Shown here: one piece after another, positions 44,642 to 52,843 of the stretch
How positions within the stretch are numbered: position 1 is the first letter of the stretch
Layout of the letters: each line of letters opens with the position of its first letter
Source: Microvirga sp. KLBC 81
GTDB taxonomy: Bacteria > Pseudomonadota > Alphaproteobacteria > Rhizobiales > Beijerinckiaceae
Assembly: GCF_003075415.1 (NCBI RefSeq)
Contig: NZ_QDAH01000029.1
Coordinates: 1 to 64,000, forward strand
Reading direction: 5' to 3'
Length of the DNA stretch: 64,000 bases
The notes under the pieces: model-generated
The model's database searches: none
What the model was told of the DNA's origin: nothing
The model's input: only the letters and a program-made list of their open reading frames with translations
Position numbers and translations under genes: made by a program

Positions 44642-44754
44642 TGTCGTTCCTCATGTGGAGCCTCCGTTCATGACGTCTTGTGGTGCGGACTGCAAGGTGT
44701 AGGAAGGAGAAAGACGCCCCCCGCCCATTCACTGGAAAGCTCTCGCGAACCATC

Positions 44755-45453
44755 ATGGCCTACGTCATCCCCACTCCCCCGGTTGCAGCCCTCCCGATCG
44801 CAGGCTCGGGCGATCTTTTTCCCGTGCGGCGCGTCTACTGCGTGGGCCGCAACTACGCCGCCCATGCCCGTGAGATGGGGGGCGACCCGACCCGCGAGCC
44901 GCCGTTCTTCTTCATGAAACCGGCCGATGCCCTGCAGGTCGTGCCGGAGGGTCAGGCGGTTGATCATCGCTATCCGCCCAAGACACAGAACTATCATTTC
45001 GAGGTGGAGCTGGTGGTCGTCCTCGCCAAGGGTGGCCGGGACATCCCGGTTTCGGAAGCGCTGGACCATGTCTTCGGCTATGCCGTCGGCCTCGACATGA
45101 CCCGCCGCGACCTTCAGGACGAGGCCAAGCAGCTGCGCCGACCCTGGGAGCTCGGCAAGGCGGGGGATTTCTCGGGCCCCGTCGGTCCGATCCATCCCGC
45201 CACAGAAGTCGGGCATCCGGCCAAGGGCGCCATCTCTCTCACGGTCGACGGTACCGTAAAGCAGAAGGCCGATCTCTCGGACATGGTCTGGTCCGTTGCC
45301 GAGCAGATTGCTTACCTTTCCTCGTATTTCGAGCTCGCGCCGGGCGACGTGATCTTCGCCGGAACGCCGGAAGGCGTAGGGGCTGTGACGCAAGGACAAA
45401 CCATGGTCGGGGCGATCGAAGGCCTCGGCGAGATCCGTTTGCGGGTTGTGTAA
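44755..45453 (+). CDS. Fumarylacetoacetate hydrolase family protein
   Basis: The 232-residue protein has the short FAH fold: VYCVGRNYAAHAREMGGDP, FFFMKPADAL, the metal ligands within YHFEVELVVVLAKGG and GYAVGLDMTRRDLQ, and the ending FAGTPEGVGAVTQG. Members cleave or hydrate C-C bonds in acylpyruvates and related acids. The ATG at 44755 is the natural start. A terminator follows at once. Confidence 0.9.
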   Translation: MAYVIPTPPVAALPIAGSGDLFPVRRVYCVGRNYAAHAREMGGDPTREPPFFFMKPADALQVVPEGQAVDHRYPPKTQNYHFEVELVVVLAKGGRDIPVSEALDHVFGYAVGLDMTRRDLQDEAKQLRRPWELGKAGDFSGPVGPIHPATEVGHPAKGAISLTVDGTVKQKADLSDMVWSVAEQIAYLSSYFELAPGDVIFAGTPEGVGAVTQGQTMVGAIEGLGEIRLRVV

Positions 45454-45481
45454 GGGGCTCTGAGGGCCCCTTGCCTTTTTC
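45452..45481 (+). terminator. Rho-independent terminator
   Basis: AAGGGGC (45452-45458) pairs with GCCCCTT (45466-45472), then GCC and a run of T. The stem begins in the last base of the FAH-family stop codon. Confidence 0.75.
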
Positions 45482-45578
45482 TTAAGATTGGCCGTTACTG
45501 CGTCACGGCGCGACCCGAGAAGGCCGCGAGCAAGATAGGCTCAAGGTGTATCTGAGCCCATAAAGTAAGGGAACGACT

Positions 45579-46424
45579 ATGAAATTCGTTAAGACTGTCG
45601 GCCTCGCCGTCCTCGGCACCGCTCTCGCGATCGGCGGAGCGTCGGCCCAGCAGAAGACCGTCAAGATCGCCACCGAGGGCGCTTACGCTCCGTGGAACTT
45701 CACGGGCGCGGGCGGCAAGCTGGAAGGCTTCGAGATCGACCTCGCCAACGATCTTTGCGCGCGGATGAAGGTGAAGTGCGAGATCGTGGCTCAGGACTGG
45801 GACGGCATCATCCCGGCGCTTCAGGCCAAGAAGTACGATGCCATCATGGCCGGCATGAGCATCACCGACGAGCGCAAGAAGACCATCGACTTCACTGGCC
45901 CCTACGCGGCTGGCCCGAACGGCTTCCTGGTGCCCAAGTCCTCGCCGCTCGCCAAGATGCCGGGCACGGGCCAGGCCTTCAATCTCAGCACTCAGCAGGA
46001 AGCCGCCGAGAAGGCCATCGACGCCGTGAAGCCGCTCGTGAAGGGCAAGACGATCGGCGTCCAGGGCTCGACCATTCACGCGAACTTCGCCGACAAGTAC
46101 TACAAGGGCACGGCTGAGATCCGCGAGTACAAGACCACCGAGGCCCACGATCTCGACCTCGCTGCCGGCCGCATTGATGCGGTTCTTGCCGACTCCACGG
46201 CAATCATCGGCACCCTCGAAAAGCCCGAGTTCAAGGATTACGCTCTCGTCGGCCCGTCCATCACCGGCGGCCTGCTCGGTGAGGGCGTCGGCGTCGGCCT
46301 GCGCAAGGAAGACCAGGAGCTGAAGAAGGCCTTCAATGAGGCCATCCAGGCAGCTGTCAAGGACGGCACCGTGAAGAAGCTGTCCGAGAAGTGGTTCAAG
46401 ATCGACATCTCCCCGAAGGCCTAA
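45579..46424 (+). CDS. Polar amino-acid ABC transporter binding protein, copy 1
   Basis: The 281-residue protein has a signal peptide (MKFVKTVGLAVLGTALAIGGASA) and a two-lobe periplasmic binding fold of the lysine/arginine/ornithine/histidine type: EGAYAPWNFTGAGGKLEGFE, IDLANDLCARM, DWDGIIPALQAKKYDAIMAG. It should deliver basic amino acids or opine-like compounds to the permeases encoded further on. It has its own terminator, so it can be expressed without the rest. A 203-bp part is identical to the next gene. Confidence 0.92.
   Translation: MKFVKTVGLAVLGTALAIGGASAQQKTVKIATEGAYAPWNFTGAGGKLEGFEIDLANDLCARMKVKCEIVAQDWDGIIPALQAKKYDAIMAGMSITDERKKTIDFTGPYAAGPNGFLVPKSSPLAKMPGTGQAFNLSTQQEAAEKAIDAVKPLVKGKTIGVQGSTIHANFADKYYKGTAEIREYKTTEAHDLDLAAGRIDAVLADSTAIIGTLEKPEFKDYALVGPSITGGLLGEGVGVGLRKEDQELKKAFNEAIQAAVKDGTVKKLSEKWFKIDISPKA
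45656..45858 (+). repeat. 203-bp exact duplicate, copy in binding-protein gene 1
   Basis: Every base from 45656 to 45858 is the same as in 46722-46924, including third codon positions. Outside this tract the two genes differ at many sites. It covers about codons 27-93 of the binding protein, including its first ligand-binding lobe. Confidence 0.95.
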
Positions 46425-46447
46425 CGTTTCTGCCTTCACAGATCCAG

Positions 46448-46474
46448 GGCGCGGCTTCGGCCGCGCCTTTTTTT
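46448..46474 (+). terminator. Rho-independent terminator
   Basis: A GGCGCGGC/GCCGCGCC stem with a TTCG tetraloop is followed by seven T. It separates binding-protein gene 1 from gene 2. Confidence 0.92.
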
Positions 46475-46641
46475 GTATGAAAACGGATCGAATGCGACCG
46501 AAAACGCCAGTCTAGCTCGTTTATTCGGCATGATTAGGCCTTGCGCCGGCTTGGCTTTTGGCTGTTACCTTTGGGGGCCGAATAATGAGCTGCAGCAGCC
46601 ATTTGGGCAAAAAGGATCAGTCAAAGCTGACCAGAGGAACG

Positions 46642-47490
46642 ATGATGAAACTGTTCAAGGTACTGGGTCTGACCCTGCTGGCCTCCACTCTCGCTATGGG
46701 CGGAGCATCTGCGCAGGAAAGGACCGTCAAGATCGCCACCGAGGGCGCTTACGCTCCGTGGAACTTCACGGGCGCGGGCGGCAAGCTGGAAGGCTTCGAG
46801 ATCGACCTCGCCAACGATCTTTGCGCGCGGATGAAGGTGAAGTGCGAGATCGTGGCTCAGGACTGGGACGGCATCATCCCGGCGCTTCAGGCCAAGAAGT
46901 ACGATGCCATCATGGCCGGCATGAACATCACAGAAAAGCGCCTGGAGACCATCAACTTCTCGCGCGCCTATGCCTCCGGCCCCCATGGCTGGGGCGTCAT
47001 GAAGGGCTCCCCTCTCGAGAAGCTCGCAGGCACTGGCCAGCGCCTGAGTCTCGATAAGGAGCCCGAGGCTGCCAAGAAGATGATCGAGGAGTGGAAGCCG
47101 CTCCTGAAGGGCAAGACAGTGGGCACGCAGGGTTCCACCGTCAACGCCCAGTTCCTCGAGAAGTACCTTAAGGACACGGTCACGATCCGCGAATACAAGA
47201 CCACCGAGCAGCATGACCTCGACCTGTCTGCCGGCCGCCTCGACGCGATCTTCGCGGCCCACTCCTCCCTGAAGGCCTCGACCGAAAAGCCGGAATTCAA
47301 GGACATGCAGATCGCAGGTGGCGCCGTCAGCGGCGATGTGCTGGGCCGCGGCGTGGCGGTCGGCCTGCGCAAGGAAGACGCCGAGCTCAAGGCCATGTTC
47401 GACAAGGCCATCCAGGCTGCCATCGATGATGGAACCGTTCAAAAGCTCACGCAGAAGTGGTTCAAGATCGACATGACGCCGCAAACCTGA
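46642..47490 (+). CDS. Polar amino-acid ABC transporter binding protein, copy 2
   Basis: This 282-residue paralogue of the previous gene has a signal peptide (MMKLFKVLGLTLLASTLAMG) and the same fold. The first lobe is encoded by the identical tract, while the second lobe differs (ITEKRLETINFSRAYASGPH, against ITDERKKTIDFTGPYAAGPN in copy 1). Such differences near the ligand suggest a different substrate. RBS AGAGGAACG precedes the paired ATG codons. Permease and ATPase genes follow without a terminator. Confidence 0.92.
   Translation: MMKLFKVLGLTLLASTLAMGGASAQERTVKIATEGAYAPWNFTGAGGKLEGFEIDLANDLCARMKVKCEIVAQDWDGIIPALQAKKYDAIMAGMNITEKRLETINFSRAYASGPHGWGVMKGSPLEKLAGTGQRLSLDKEPEAAKKMIEEWKPLLKGKTVGTQGSTVNAQFLEKYLKDTVTIREYKTTEQHDLDLSAGRLDAIFAAHSSLKASTEKPEFKDMQIAGGAVSGDVLGRGVAVGLRKEDAELKAMFDKAIQAAIDDGTVQKLTQKWFKIDMTPQT
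46722..46924 (+). repeat. 203-bp exact duplicate, copy in binding-protein gene 2
   Basis: This tract is identical to 45656-45858, at an offset of 1066 bases in direct orientation. The bases just outside differ on both sides (46721 and 46925), marking sharp limits. Confidence 0.95.
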
Positions 47491-47510
47491 CAAGAGAGCG
47501 GCAAACACGT

Positions 47511-47541
47511 CTCCCCAGCCCAGCCCTGCTCGCCTGGGGAG
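47511..47541 (+). promoter_or_regulatory. Intercistronic hairpin between binding protein 2 and permease genes
   Basis: CTCCCCAG (47511-47518) pairs with CTGGGGAG (47534-47541) around a 15-base loop, 20 bases after the binding-protein stop. There is no T-run. In many transporter operons such stems protect the binding-protein message and reduce permease expression; that role is inferred here. Confidence 0.45.
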
Positions 47542-47622
47542 CGGATACCGGCAAAGCCGGATGTGAGAGGAAACGGCCTGTCTTCCGCTTTAAGGGACGG
47601 GCACAGTCAAGAAAGTTAAAGC

Positions 47623-48345
47623 GTGCAACACCTGAGCTATTTCGAACTCGTCGGGTTCGGCCCCAACGGATGGGGATGGGCTCTTCTGACCGCGACAGGA
47701 ATGACGATCGCCGTCGCCATCTGCGGCTTCCTCGCAGGTTCCGTCGTCGGAACCTTCGTGGCCTGGGGCAAGATCGGCGGCAATGCACCGGTCCGCTGGC
47801 TGGCAGATGGCTACACTACCGTCCTGCGCGGCATTCCCGATCTACTGGTTATCTATCTCTTCTATTTCGGCGGCAGCGCAGCGCTCGGCGCCATCGGCAG
47901 CCTCTTCGGCGCCGAGGGCTTCATCGGCGTCCCGGCCTTCGCCACAGGCGCCATGGCTATCGGCATCGTCTCCGGTGCCTATCAGGCCGAGGTGTTCCGC
48001 GGTGCTTTCCAAGTGGTCAGCCGCGGCGAGCTGGAGGCTGCCCGCTCGGTCGGCATGCACCGGTGGCTCATGTTCCGCCGGATCATCGCACCGCAGGTCC
48101 TGCGCTATGCCATTCCCGGCCTCGGCAATACATGGCAGCTGGTGCTGAAGGAATCCGCGCTGATCTCGGTCACCGGCCTCGTCGAGCTTCTGCGCCAGTC
48201 GCAGGTCGCCGCGGGCTCCACGCGCCGTCCGTTCGACTTCTACATCACGGCGGCGGTTCTCTATCTCGTCATCACCTGGGTTTCGACCTATCTGTTCCAG
48301 CGTGCGGAGACCTATTCGCTGCGCGGCATGCGGAGGGCTTCCTGA
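47623..48345 (+). CDS. Amino-acid ABC transporter permease (HisQ/OccQ type)
   Basis: The 240-residue inner-membrane protein starts at a GTG (first residues MQHLSYFELVGFGPN). It has the HisQ-type start GWGWALLTATGMTIAVAI, the FRGAFQVVSRGELEAARSVG coupling loop (EAA motif) and RRIIAPQVLRYAIPGLGN. It pairs with the next permease. The stop TGA shares one base with the next ATG. Confidence 0.93.
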   Translation: MQHLSYFELVGFGPNGWGWALLTATGMTIAVAICGFLAGSVVGTFVAWGKIGGNAPVRWLADGYTTVLRGIPDLLVIYLFYFGGSAALGAIGSLFGAEGFIGVPAFATGAMAIGIVSGAYQAEVFRGAFQVVSRGELEAARSVGMHRWLMFRRIIAPQVLRYAIPGLGNTWQLVLKESALISVTGLVELLRQSQVAAGSTRRPFDFYITAAVLYLVITWVSTYLFQRAETYSLRGMRRAS

Positions 48346-49070
48346 TGGATTTCGCCTTCATGCAGGAAGCATTCCTGCGTCTCATCGCCGGCGTTCCACT
48401 CACCCTCAACCTCGCCTTCACTGCGATTGCGTTCGGCGCCGTCTTCGCCATGCTGCTCGCACTCATGCGCATGTCGAGTATCAAGCTGCTCGACTGGCCG
48501 GCGCAGGCTTATGTGTTCGTGTTCCGCGGCACGCCGCTGCTCGTGCAGATCTTCCTGATCTATTACGGCCTCGGACAGTTCCGCCCTACGCTGGATGCAC
48601 TGGGCTTGTGGGGCTTCTTCCGCGAGCCATATTGGTGCGCGGTTCTCGCACTCACCATGAACACGGCAGCCTACGGCAGCGAGATCATTCGCGGCGGATT
48701 GCAAGCGGTTCCGCATCATCAGGTCGAAGCCGCGCGCGCCTGCGGCATGTCGGGTTTCCTGCTCTTCCGCCGGATCACCTTCCCCATCGCCGTGCGGCAG
48801 GCACTGCCTGCTTATGGCAGCGAGATTATTCTGATGGTGAAGGCAACGTCCCTGGCCTCCGTCATCACCATGATGGAAGTCACGGGCCTTGCGGCCAAAA
48901 TGATTTCGCAGACCTTCCGCGCTGTGGAAGTGTTCATCGTCGCGGGTGCGATATACCTCGTTCTGAACTTCATCATCACACGCATCATCATGGCGGTCGA
49001 ATGGTGGCTCTCGCCTCATCTGCGACGCCCGCCGGCCATTGAGCCGCGCCTGGAGGCCGCGCATGTCTAA
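48345..49070 (+). CDS. Amino-acid ABC transporter permease (HisM/OccM type)
   Basis: The 241-residue protein starts at the ATG 48345, overlapping the previous TGA as TGATG. It has [40 protein letters not shown] and the EAA loop [20 protein letters not shown]. It forms the channel with the HisQ-like subunit. Its frame is open far upstream, but that part is not coding. It overlaps the ATPase gene by eight bases. Confidence 0.93.
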   Translation: MDFAFMQEAFLRLIAGVPLTLNLAFTAIAFGAVFAMLLALMRMSSIKLLDWPAQAYVFVFRGTPLLVQIFLIYYGLGQFRPTLDALGLWGFFREPYWCAVLALTMNTAAYGSEIIRGGLQAVPHHQVEAARACGMSGFLLFRRITFPIAVRQALPAYGSEIILMVKATSLASVITMMEVTGLAAKMISQTFRAVEVFIVAGAIYLVLNFIITRIIMAVEWWLSPHLRRPPAIEPRLEAAHV

Positions 49071-49857
49071 CGGAGTTTCGTCCTTGTCTTCCCAGACTGT
49101 TCCTGCTGTTTCGATCACGAACCTGCGCAAGAATTTCGGAGCTCTCGAAGTTCTCAAGGGCGTGTCGCTGAAGGCCAATGAAGGCGATGTGATCTCGATC
49201 CTCGGCGCCTCCGGCTCCGGCAAGTCGACGATGCTCCGCTGCATCAACATGCTCGAAGTGCCCGATGGCGGCGATGTCACCATCGGTGGCGAGACGATCA
49301 AGCTTAAAGCTGGTCGCAAGGGCATGGTCCCGGCGGATCAGCGTCAGGTGGACCGCATCCGCTCGCGCGTCGCCATGGTGTTCCAGAGCTTCAACCTCTG
49401 GTCCCACATGACGATCCTGGAGAACGTGATCGAAGCACCCGTGCATGTGCAGAAGCGCCCCAAGGCCGAGTGCATCGCGGAAGCCGAGGAACTGCTGGCG
49501 AAAGTCGGCATCGCCGACAAGCGCAATCAGTACCCCTCTCACCTCTCCGGCGGCCAGCAGCAGCGCGCGGCCATTGCCCGCGCGCTTGCCATGCGCCCGG
49601 ACGTGATGCTGTTCGACGAGCCGACTTCCGCGCTCGATCCCGAACTCGTCGGCGAGGTGCTGCGCGTCATGCGCTCGCTCGCAGAGGAAGGCCGCACCAT
49701 GCTGGTGGTCACGCACGAGATGGGCTTCGCCCGCGACGTGTCGAACCGCGTGGTCTTCCTTCACAAGGGCCTCGTGGAAGAGGAAGGTCCGCCGGCTGAG
49801 GTATTCGGCGCTCCGAAATCAGAGCGCTTCAAGCAATTCATCTCAAGCCATCGATAA
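49063..49857 (+). CDS. Amino-acid ABC transporter ATPase (HisP/OccP type)
   Basis: The 264-residue protein has Walker [20 protein letters not shown], the Q-loop [15 protein letters not shown], signature [16 protein letters not shown], Walker [15 protein letters not shown] and the H-loop [13 protein letters not shown]. The [12 protein letters not shown] region is typical of polar amino-acid importers. It powers the two permeases encoded directly upstream. A bidirectional terminator follows. Confidence 0.94.
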   Translation: MSNGVSSLSSQTVPAVSITNLRKNFGALEVLKGVSLKANEGDVISILGASGSGKSTMLRCINMLEVPDGGDVTIGGETIKLKAGRKGMVPADQRQVDRIRSRVAMVFQSFNLWSHMTILENVIEAPVHVQKRPKAECIAEAEELLAKVGIADKRNQYPSHLSGGQQQRAAIARALAMRPDVMLFDEPTSALDPELVGEVLRVMRSLAEEGRTMLVVTHEMGFARDVSNRVVFLHKGLVEEEGPPAEVFGAPKSERFKQFISSHR

Positions 49858-49862
49858 AACAA

Positions 49863-49894
49863 AAGCGCGGCTCAAGAGCCGCGCTTCTCATTTG
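49863..49894. terminator. Bidirectional terminator
   Basis: An 11-bp perfect stem, AAGCGCGGCTC (49863-49873) with GAGCCGCGCTT (49876-49886), lies between convergent genes. On the minus strand it is followed by a T-rich stretch (TTTTGTTTTATC), so it suits the DUF4112 gene best; on the plus strand the tail is weaker. Confidence 0.8.
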
Positions 49895-49908
49895 AGCTTC
49901 GCACCAGC

Positions 49909-50346
49909 TTAGCGTTCGCCGATACGGACCGCTGTACCGTCGATCTCCTTCGGACCCCGCTTGGGAGTGCCGAGGTGATCCTGGATGATCCGCAGGTTGC
50001 GTTCATTGGATTTGTAGAACACGTCGAACACGTCGCCGGCCAGTGGAATGGCGCCAATGGCCGTATCCACGGCCACGTTCGCCACCATGCGGGCGATCTT
50101 CCAGCGCGGCAGGCCGAGCTGGCGCGCCTCCCAAATGATGTAGCTCGCCAAGGCAGCTGAAAGGGCATCGCCGACGCCCGGCACGAGACCCAGGACGGCA
50201 TCGAGACCGATGCGGCGGTTCAGGCCCGGGATGACGAAGGCGCTGTCCATCAGCTTCGCCACGAGCGTGATGCGCGCAAGGGAATCCTCCCGACTTGGGC
50301 CGGCAGCTTTGATGGCTTCAAACAGGTCACTACGGACAGCGGGCAT
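49909..50346 (-). CDS. DUF4112 domain protein
   Basis: The 145-residue protein matches DUF4112: ITLVAKLMDSAFVIPGLNRR, IGLDAVLGLVPGVGDALSAA, then IARMVANVAVDTAIGAIPLA and GDVFDVFYKSNERN. It has two hydrophobic hairpins likely to sit in the inner membrane. Function is unknown. The ATG at 50346 follows GGAGACTGGA; the frame also has a TTG at 50358. Confidence 0.88.
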   Translation of the reverse strand: MPAVRSDLFEAIKAAGPSREDSLARITLVAKLMDSAFVIPGLNRRIGLDAVLGLVPGVGDALSAALASYIIWEARQLGLPRWKIARMVANVAVDTAIGAIPLAGDVFDVFYKSNERNLRIIQDHLGTPKRGPKEIDGTAVRIGER

Positions 50347-50711
50347 TCCAGTCTCCAATTGCCGATGTTACGGCTCGCAACATGATATGCGTATCGTCAA
50401 TAGAGCCCGCAAGACCTCGAAAGATGCAACATATAACATTAAGTATAAAATTTATTTGTAACATATAACATCAAGTATAAAAATTTCTCGAGGCTAAAAC
50501 CCTTATAAAATAAGCATTCTGCGCACCGATAATCCTTTTGGATATATGATTTTCTCAACGTCACACTTGCCTAAACTAAGCAGCAACATAGGTATTTGCC
50601 CCTAAGCGGTAAACGCAACTGCCAGTTTACTGGCCAATAAATATTACTGCCGTTGGGAGGACCATCCACGCGGCGTTCCCTTGTGTGGGGGCTCAGAACG
50701 GGGAGATCCCG
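50347..50711. other. 365-bp AT-rich divergent intergenic region
   Basis: The AT content is clearly higher than elsewhere in the window. It separates the divergent DUF4112 and M15-type peptidase genes, so it holds both promoters. It contains a tandem pair of 26-27-bp direct repeats at 50428-50486. No ORF or stable RNA is recognised in it. Confidence 0.6.
50428..50486. repeat. Tandem AT-rich direct repeats
   Basis: AACATATAACATTAAGTATA then AAATTT (50428-50453) is repeated as AACATATAACATCAAGTATA then AAAATTT (50460-50486), 32 bases apart, close to three helical turns. One substitution and one extra A separate them. The pair could bind a regulator on one face of the helix, or be curved promoter DNA. 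Confidence 0.65.
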
Positions 50712-51383
50712 ATGAGCACCGAATTGAAAGTTCGTCGCGCACCTTGGCTCGCCTTCGTGACCAGCGCTTGTCTCGTGGGCCTATCGCCGAACCTGGCCAA
50801 TGCCCAAAGCCCATACCCTCAGCCAACCGGGATCGTGATCCCGATTTCCATTTCCAATCCTGATCCTTCGCCCGCAGCAGATCCTCTTCCCAAAACTCCT
50901 CCCAAAATCAAAGCTCTTCCTAAGGCCCTGCTCAAAGCTCTTCCCAAAGTCGAATACAGCAGCCTGCCCGCCGACGACCGGATCACCGATCCAGCCACGA
51001 CCGCCAACCTGCCGAATGCCAGCACGTTCAGCAATCGAACCCTGTCCGGATTCGCCTCGCTGGTGTCGCAGGGCACCATCACGCTACGCGCCAGCGCCCC
51101 AACGAATTGCCTGCCTGGCAGCCTGCGGGAAGTCGTGGCGGATGTCGCGAGCAAGTTCGGCCCTGTCAGCGTCGAGTCCACGCACCGCAGCACGAGCCGC
51201 AACTGGCGTGCAGGCGGCGCGCGTCATTCGCTTCATCTCTCATGCCGCGCCATCGATTTCAGGGTGAGAACCCGCACCCGCGGCGTGATGGCCTACTTGA
51301 GCTCACGCCCGGAAGTCGGCGGCATCAAGATGTATCGCAACGGTGTCATCCATATCGACAACGGCACACGCCGCTCCTGGTAG
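50712..51383 (+). CDS. Secreted peptidase M15-type (DUF882/YcbK-like) protein
   Basis: The 223-residue protein has a signal peptide ending near NLANA, a Pro/Lys-rich linker with repeats of KALPKALLKALPK, and a C-terminal domain like M15A peptidases: NCLPGSLREVVADVASKFGP, VSVESTHRSTSRN, RHSLHLSCRAIDFRV and GVIHIDNGTRRSW. The His/Asp pattern (HLSCRAIDF, HID) fits a zinc site. It may act on peptidoglycan. RBS GGGAGA lies before the ATG at 50712. Confidence 0.82.
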   Translation: MSTELKVRRAPWLAFVTSACLVGLSPNLANAQSPYPQPTGIVIPISISNPDPSPAADPLPKTPPKIKALPKALLKALPKVEYSSLPADDRITDPATTANLPNASTFSNRTLSGFASLVSQGTITLRASAPTNCLPGSLREVVADVASKFGPVSVESTHRSTSRNWRAGGARHSLHLSCRAIDFRVRTRTRGVMAYLSSRPEVGGIKMYRNGVIHIDNGTRRSW

Positions 51384-51395
51384 CCCTCCCCTTCC

Positions 51396-51457
51396 AAAGC
51401 AGGCGAGACGGAAGCTGATGCAGACCTGCATTCAGAATGCCGCTCTCGCCTGCTTTT
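51396..51457 (+). terminator. Long-loop hairpin terminator
   Basis: AAAGCAGGCGAGA (51396-51408) pairs perfectly with TCTCGCCTGCTTT (51444-51456), with one more T after. The 35-base loop contains its own ATGCAG/CTGCAT inverted repeat. It lies 13 bases after the M15 stop. Confidence 0.6.
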
Positions 51458-51499
51458 GTAGGGCTGGAACCTCGCGTGGAAGTGTAAGACACTCGAGAT

Positions 51500-52444
51500 A
51501 TGTTCGAGAACTTCACGCATCGCCGGATTGAAACATCCGAAGCCGTCATCAATCTCCGCCATGGCGGCAACGGCCCACCTGTCCTGCTGCTTCATGGGCA
51601 CCCGCAGACCCATGTGATGTGGCACCGGGTTGCTCCGCGCCTTGCTGAGGATTTCACGGTCGTCTGCGCGGATTTACGCGGCTATGGCGACAGCTCAAAG
51701 CCTTCGGCTGCACCGGATCATGAGCCCTACTCCAAGCGCGCCATGGCCCGCGACATGGTCGAGGTGATGCACGCTTTCGGCTTCGAGCGCTTTGCTGTTG
51801 TGGGCCATGATCGCGGCGGACGCTGTGCCTATCGCATGGCGCTCGATCATCCCAGCCGGATCGCGGCCCTCTCCGTTCTCGACATTCTGCCAACCTATGA
51901 GCATTTCAAGCGCACAGACATGGCTTTTGCCATGGGCTACTGGCACTGGTTTTTTCTCGCGCAGCCGCATCCCATTCCCGAAACGCTGATCTCTGCCGAT
52001 CCCGACACGTTCTATTTACGTCGGGGGCGCACAATGTTTGATGCGGAGGCTCTGGCAGAATACCGGCGCTGCTACACCAACCCGGAAACCATCAATGCCA
52101 TGTGCGAGGATTACCGCGCCGCTGCGACCATCGACATGCAGCTGGACGAAGCCGACCAGCAGGCTGGACGACGCATTGCCTGCCCGGTGCAAGCGCTGTG
52201 GGGGTTAAGGAATGGGTTGGAGCGCTGGTACGATGTGCTGGCGGTCTGGCGCGATTGGGCGGATCATGTGGAAGGTCATGGCATCGAGTGCGGCCATTAT
52301 CTTGCCGAAGAGGCACCCGAAGAAACATTGGCCGCTCTCGAGCCATTCCTTACAAAAGCGTTCGCAACTTCAGATGCGCCCGACGCGCAGCGACAAGGAA
52401 AACCGGATCATGCGCCGACGCTGCGGCTCGTTCCAAAGACTTAA
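51500..52444 (+). CDS. Alpha/beta hydrolase, haloacetate dehalogenase-like
   Basis: The 314-residue protein matches fluoroacetate/haloacetate dehalogenases: LLLHGHPQTHVMWHRVAP, the nucleophile elbow GHDRGG (Asp104, with Arg105 and Arg108), Asp128 in SVLDILPT, His149-Trp150 in YWHW, and the catalytic histidine in ECGHYLAEEAPE. By my alignment from memory, the tyrosine that completes the halide pocket is a threonine, so true defluorinase activity is uncertain. The last 27 or so residues are antisense to a methyltransferase remnant and look like replaced sequence. Confidence 0.82.
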   Translation: MFENFTHRRIETSEAVINLRHGGNGPPVLLLHGHPQTHVMWHRVAPRLAEDFTVVCADLRGYGDSSKPSAAPDHEPYSKRAMARDMVEVMHAFGFERFAVVGHDRGGRCAYRMALDHPSRIAALSVLDILPTYEHFKRTDMAFAMGYWHWFFLAQPHPIPETLISADPDTFYLRRGRTMFDAEALAEYRRCYTNPETINAMCEDYRAAATIDMQLDEADQQAGRRIACPVQALWGLRNGLERWYDVLAVWRDWADHVEGHGIECGHYLAEEAPEETLAALEPFLTKAFATSDAPDAQRQGKPDHAPTLRLVPKT

Positions 52445-52829
52445 GAGATCACGCCGGAACTGCTCGAACGGTTCACGCCCCTGCGCCTTCTCAAGCCCGC
52501 GCGCCGCTGACCACGTATCGCTATAACCGAGCGAGCCGGAGGCCTGCCAACGGCACCTTGATCGCCAGCGGCGGCGCAGCCCGCTCCTCAAAGGGAAAGT
52601 CGAAGGAGCGGTAGCCATTCTCGACATGGCCACGCTCCGGTGGCCAATAGGGTCCGACCACCTCTTGTAGAAATGCTGGACCACCGGGTCGATTTCGGGA
52701 TCGACCCGGATGACGCCATAGGCGATGAGCGCGAGGACCGCGTCCGGCTTTCCGACCCGGCGCGCTTCCACATAAAACGCATCGAGATCGAACCAGTGGG
52801 CCGCCTGCGCCGCCTGTCGAGAAGTGATC
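52370..52829 (-). pseudogene. Frameshifted remnant of a class I SAM methyltransferase gene
   Basis: Read on the minus strand, the region encodes the C-terminal half of a UbiE/Crg1-like methyltransferase: AAHWFDLDAFYVEARRVGKP, GVIRVDPEIDPVVQHFY, then in another frame EVVGPYWPPERGHVENGYRS and FDFPFEE, then back in the first frame GYSDTWSAARGLEKAQGREP. Frameshifts lie near 52662 and 52555. The N-terminal S-adenosylmethionine-binding half is missing. The 3' end overlaps the convergent hydrolase gene by 75 bases. Confidence 0.75.
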
Positions 52830-52843
52830 CTTGAACGGTATTC

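Noticed and set aside
47457..48344. Long N-terminal extension of the HisM-like permease frame
   Set aside because: This part is an out-of-frame reading of the HisQ-like gene; the ATG at 48345 overlaps the previous stop and fits the family.
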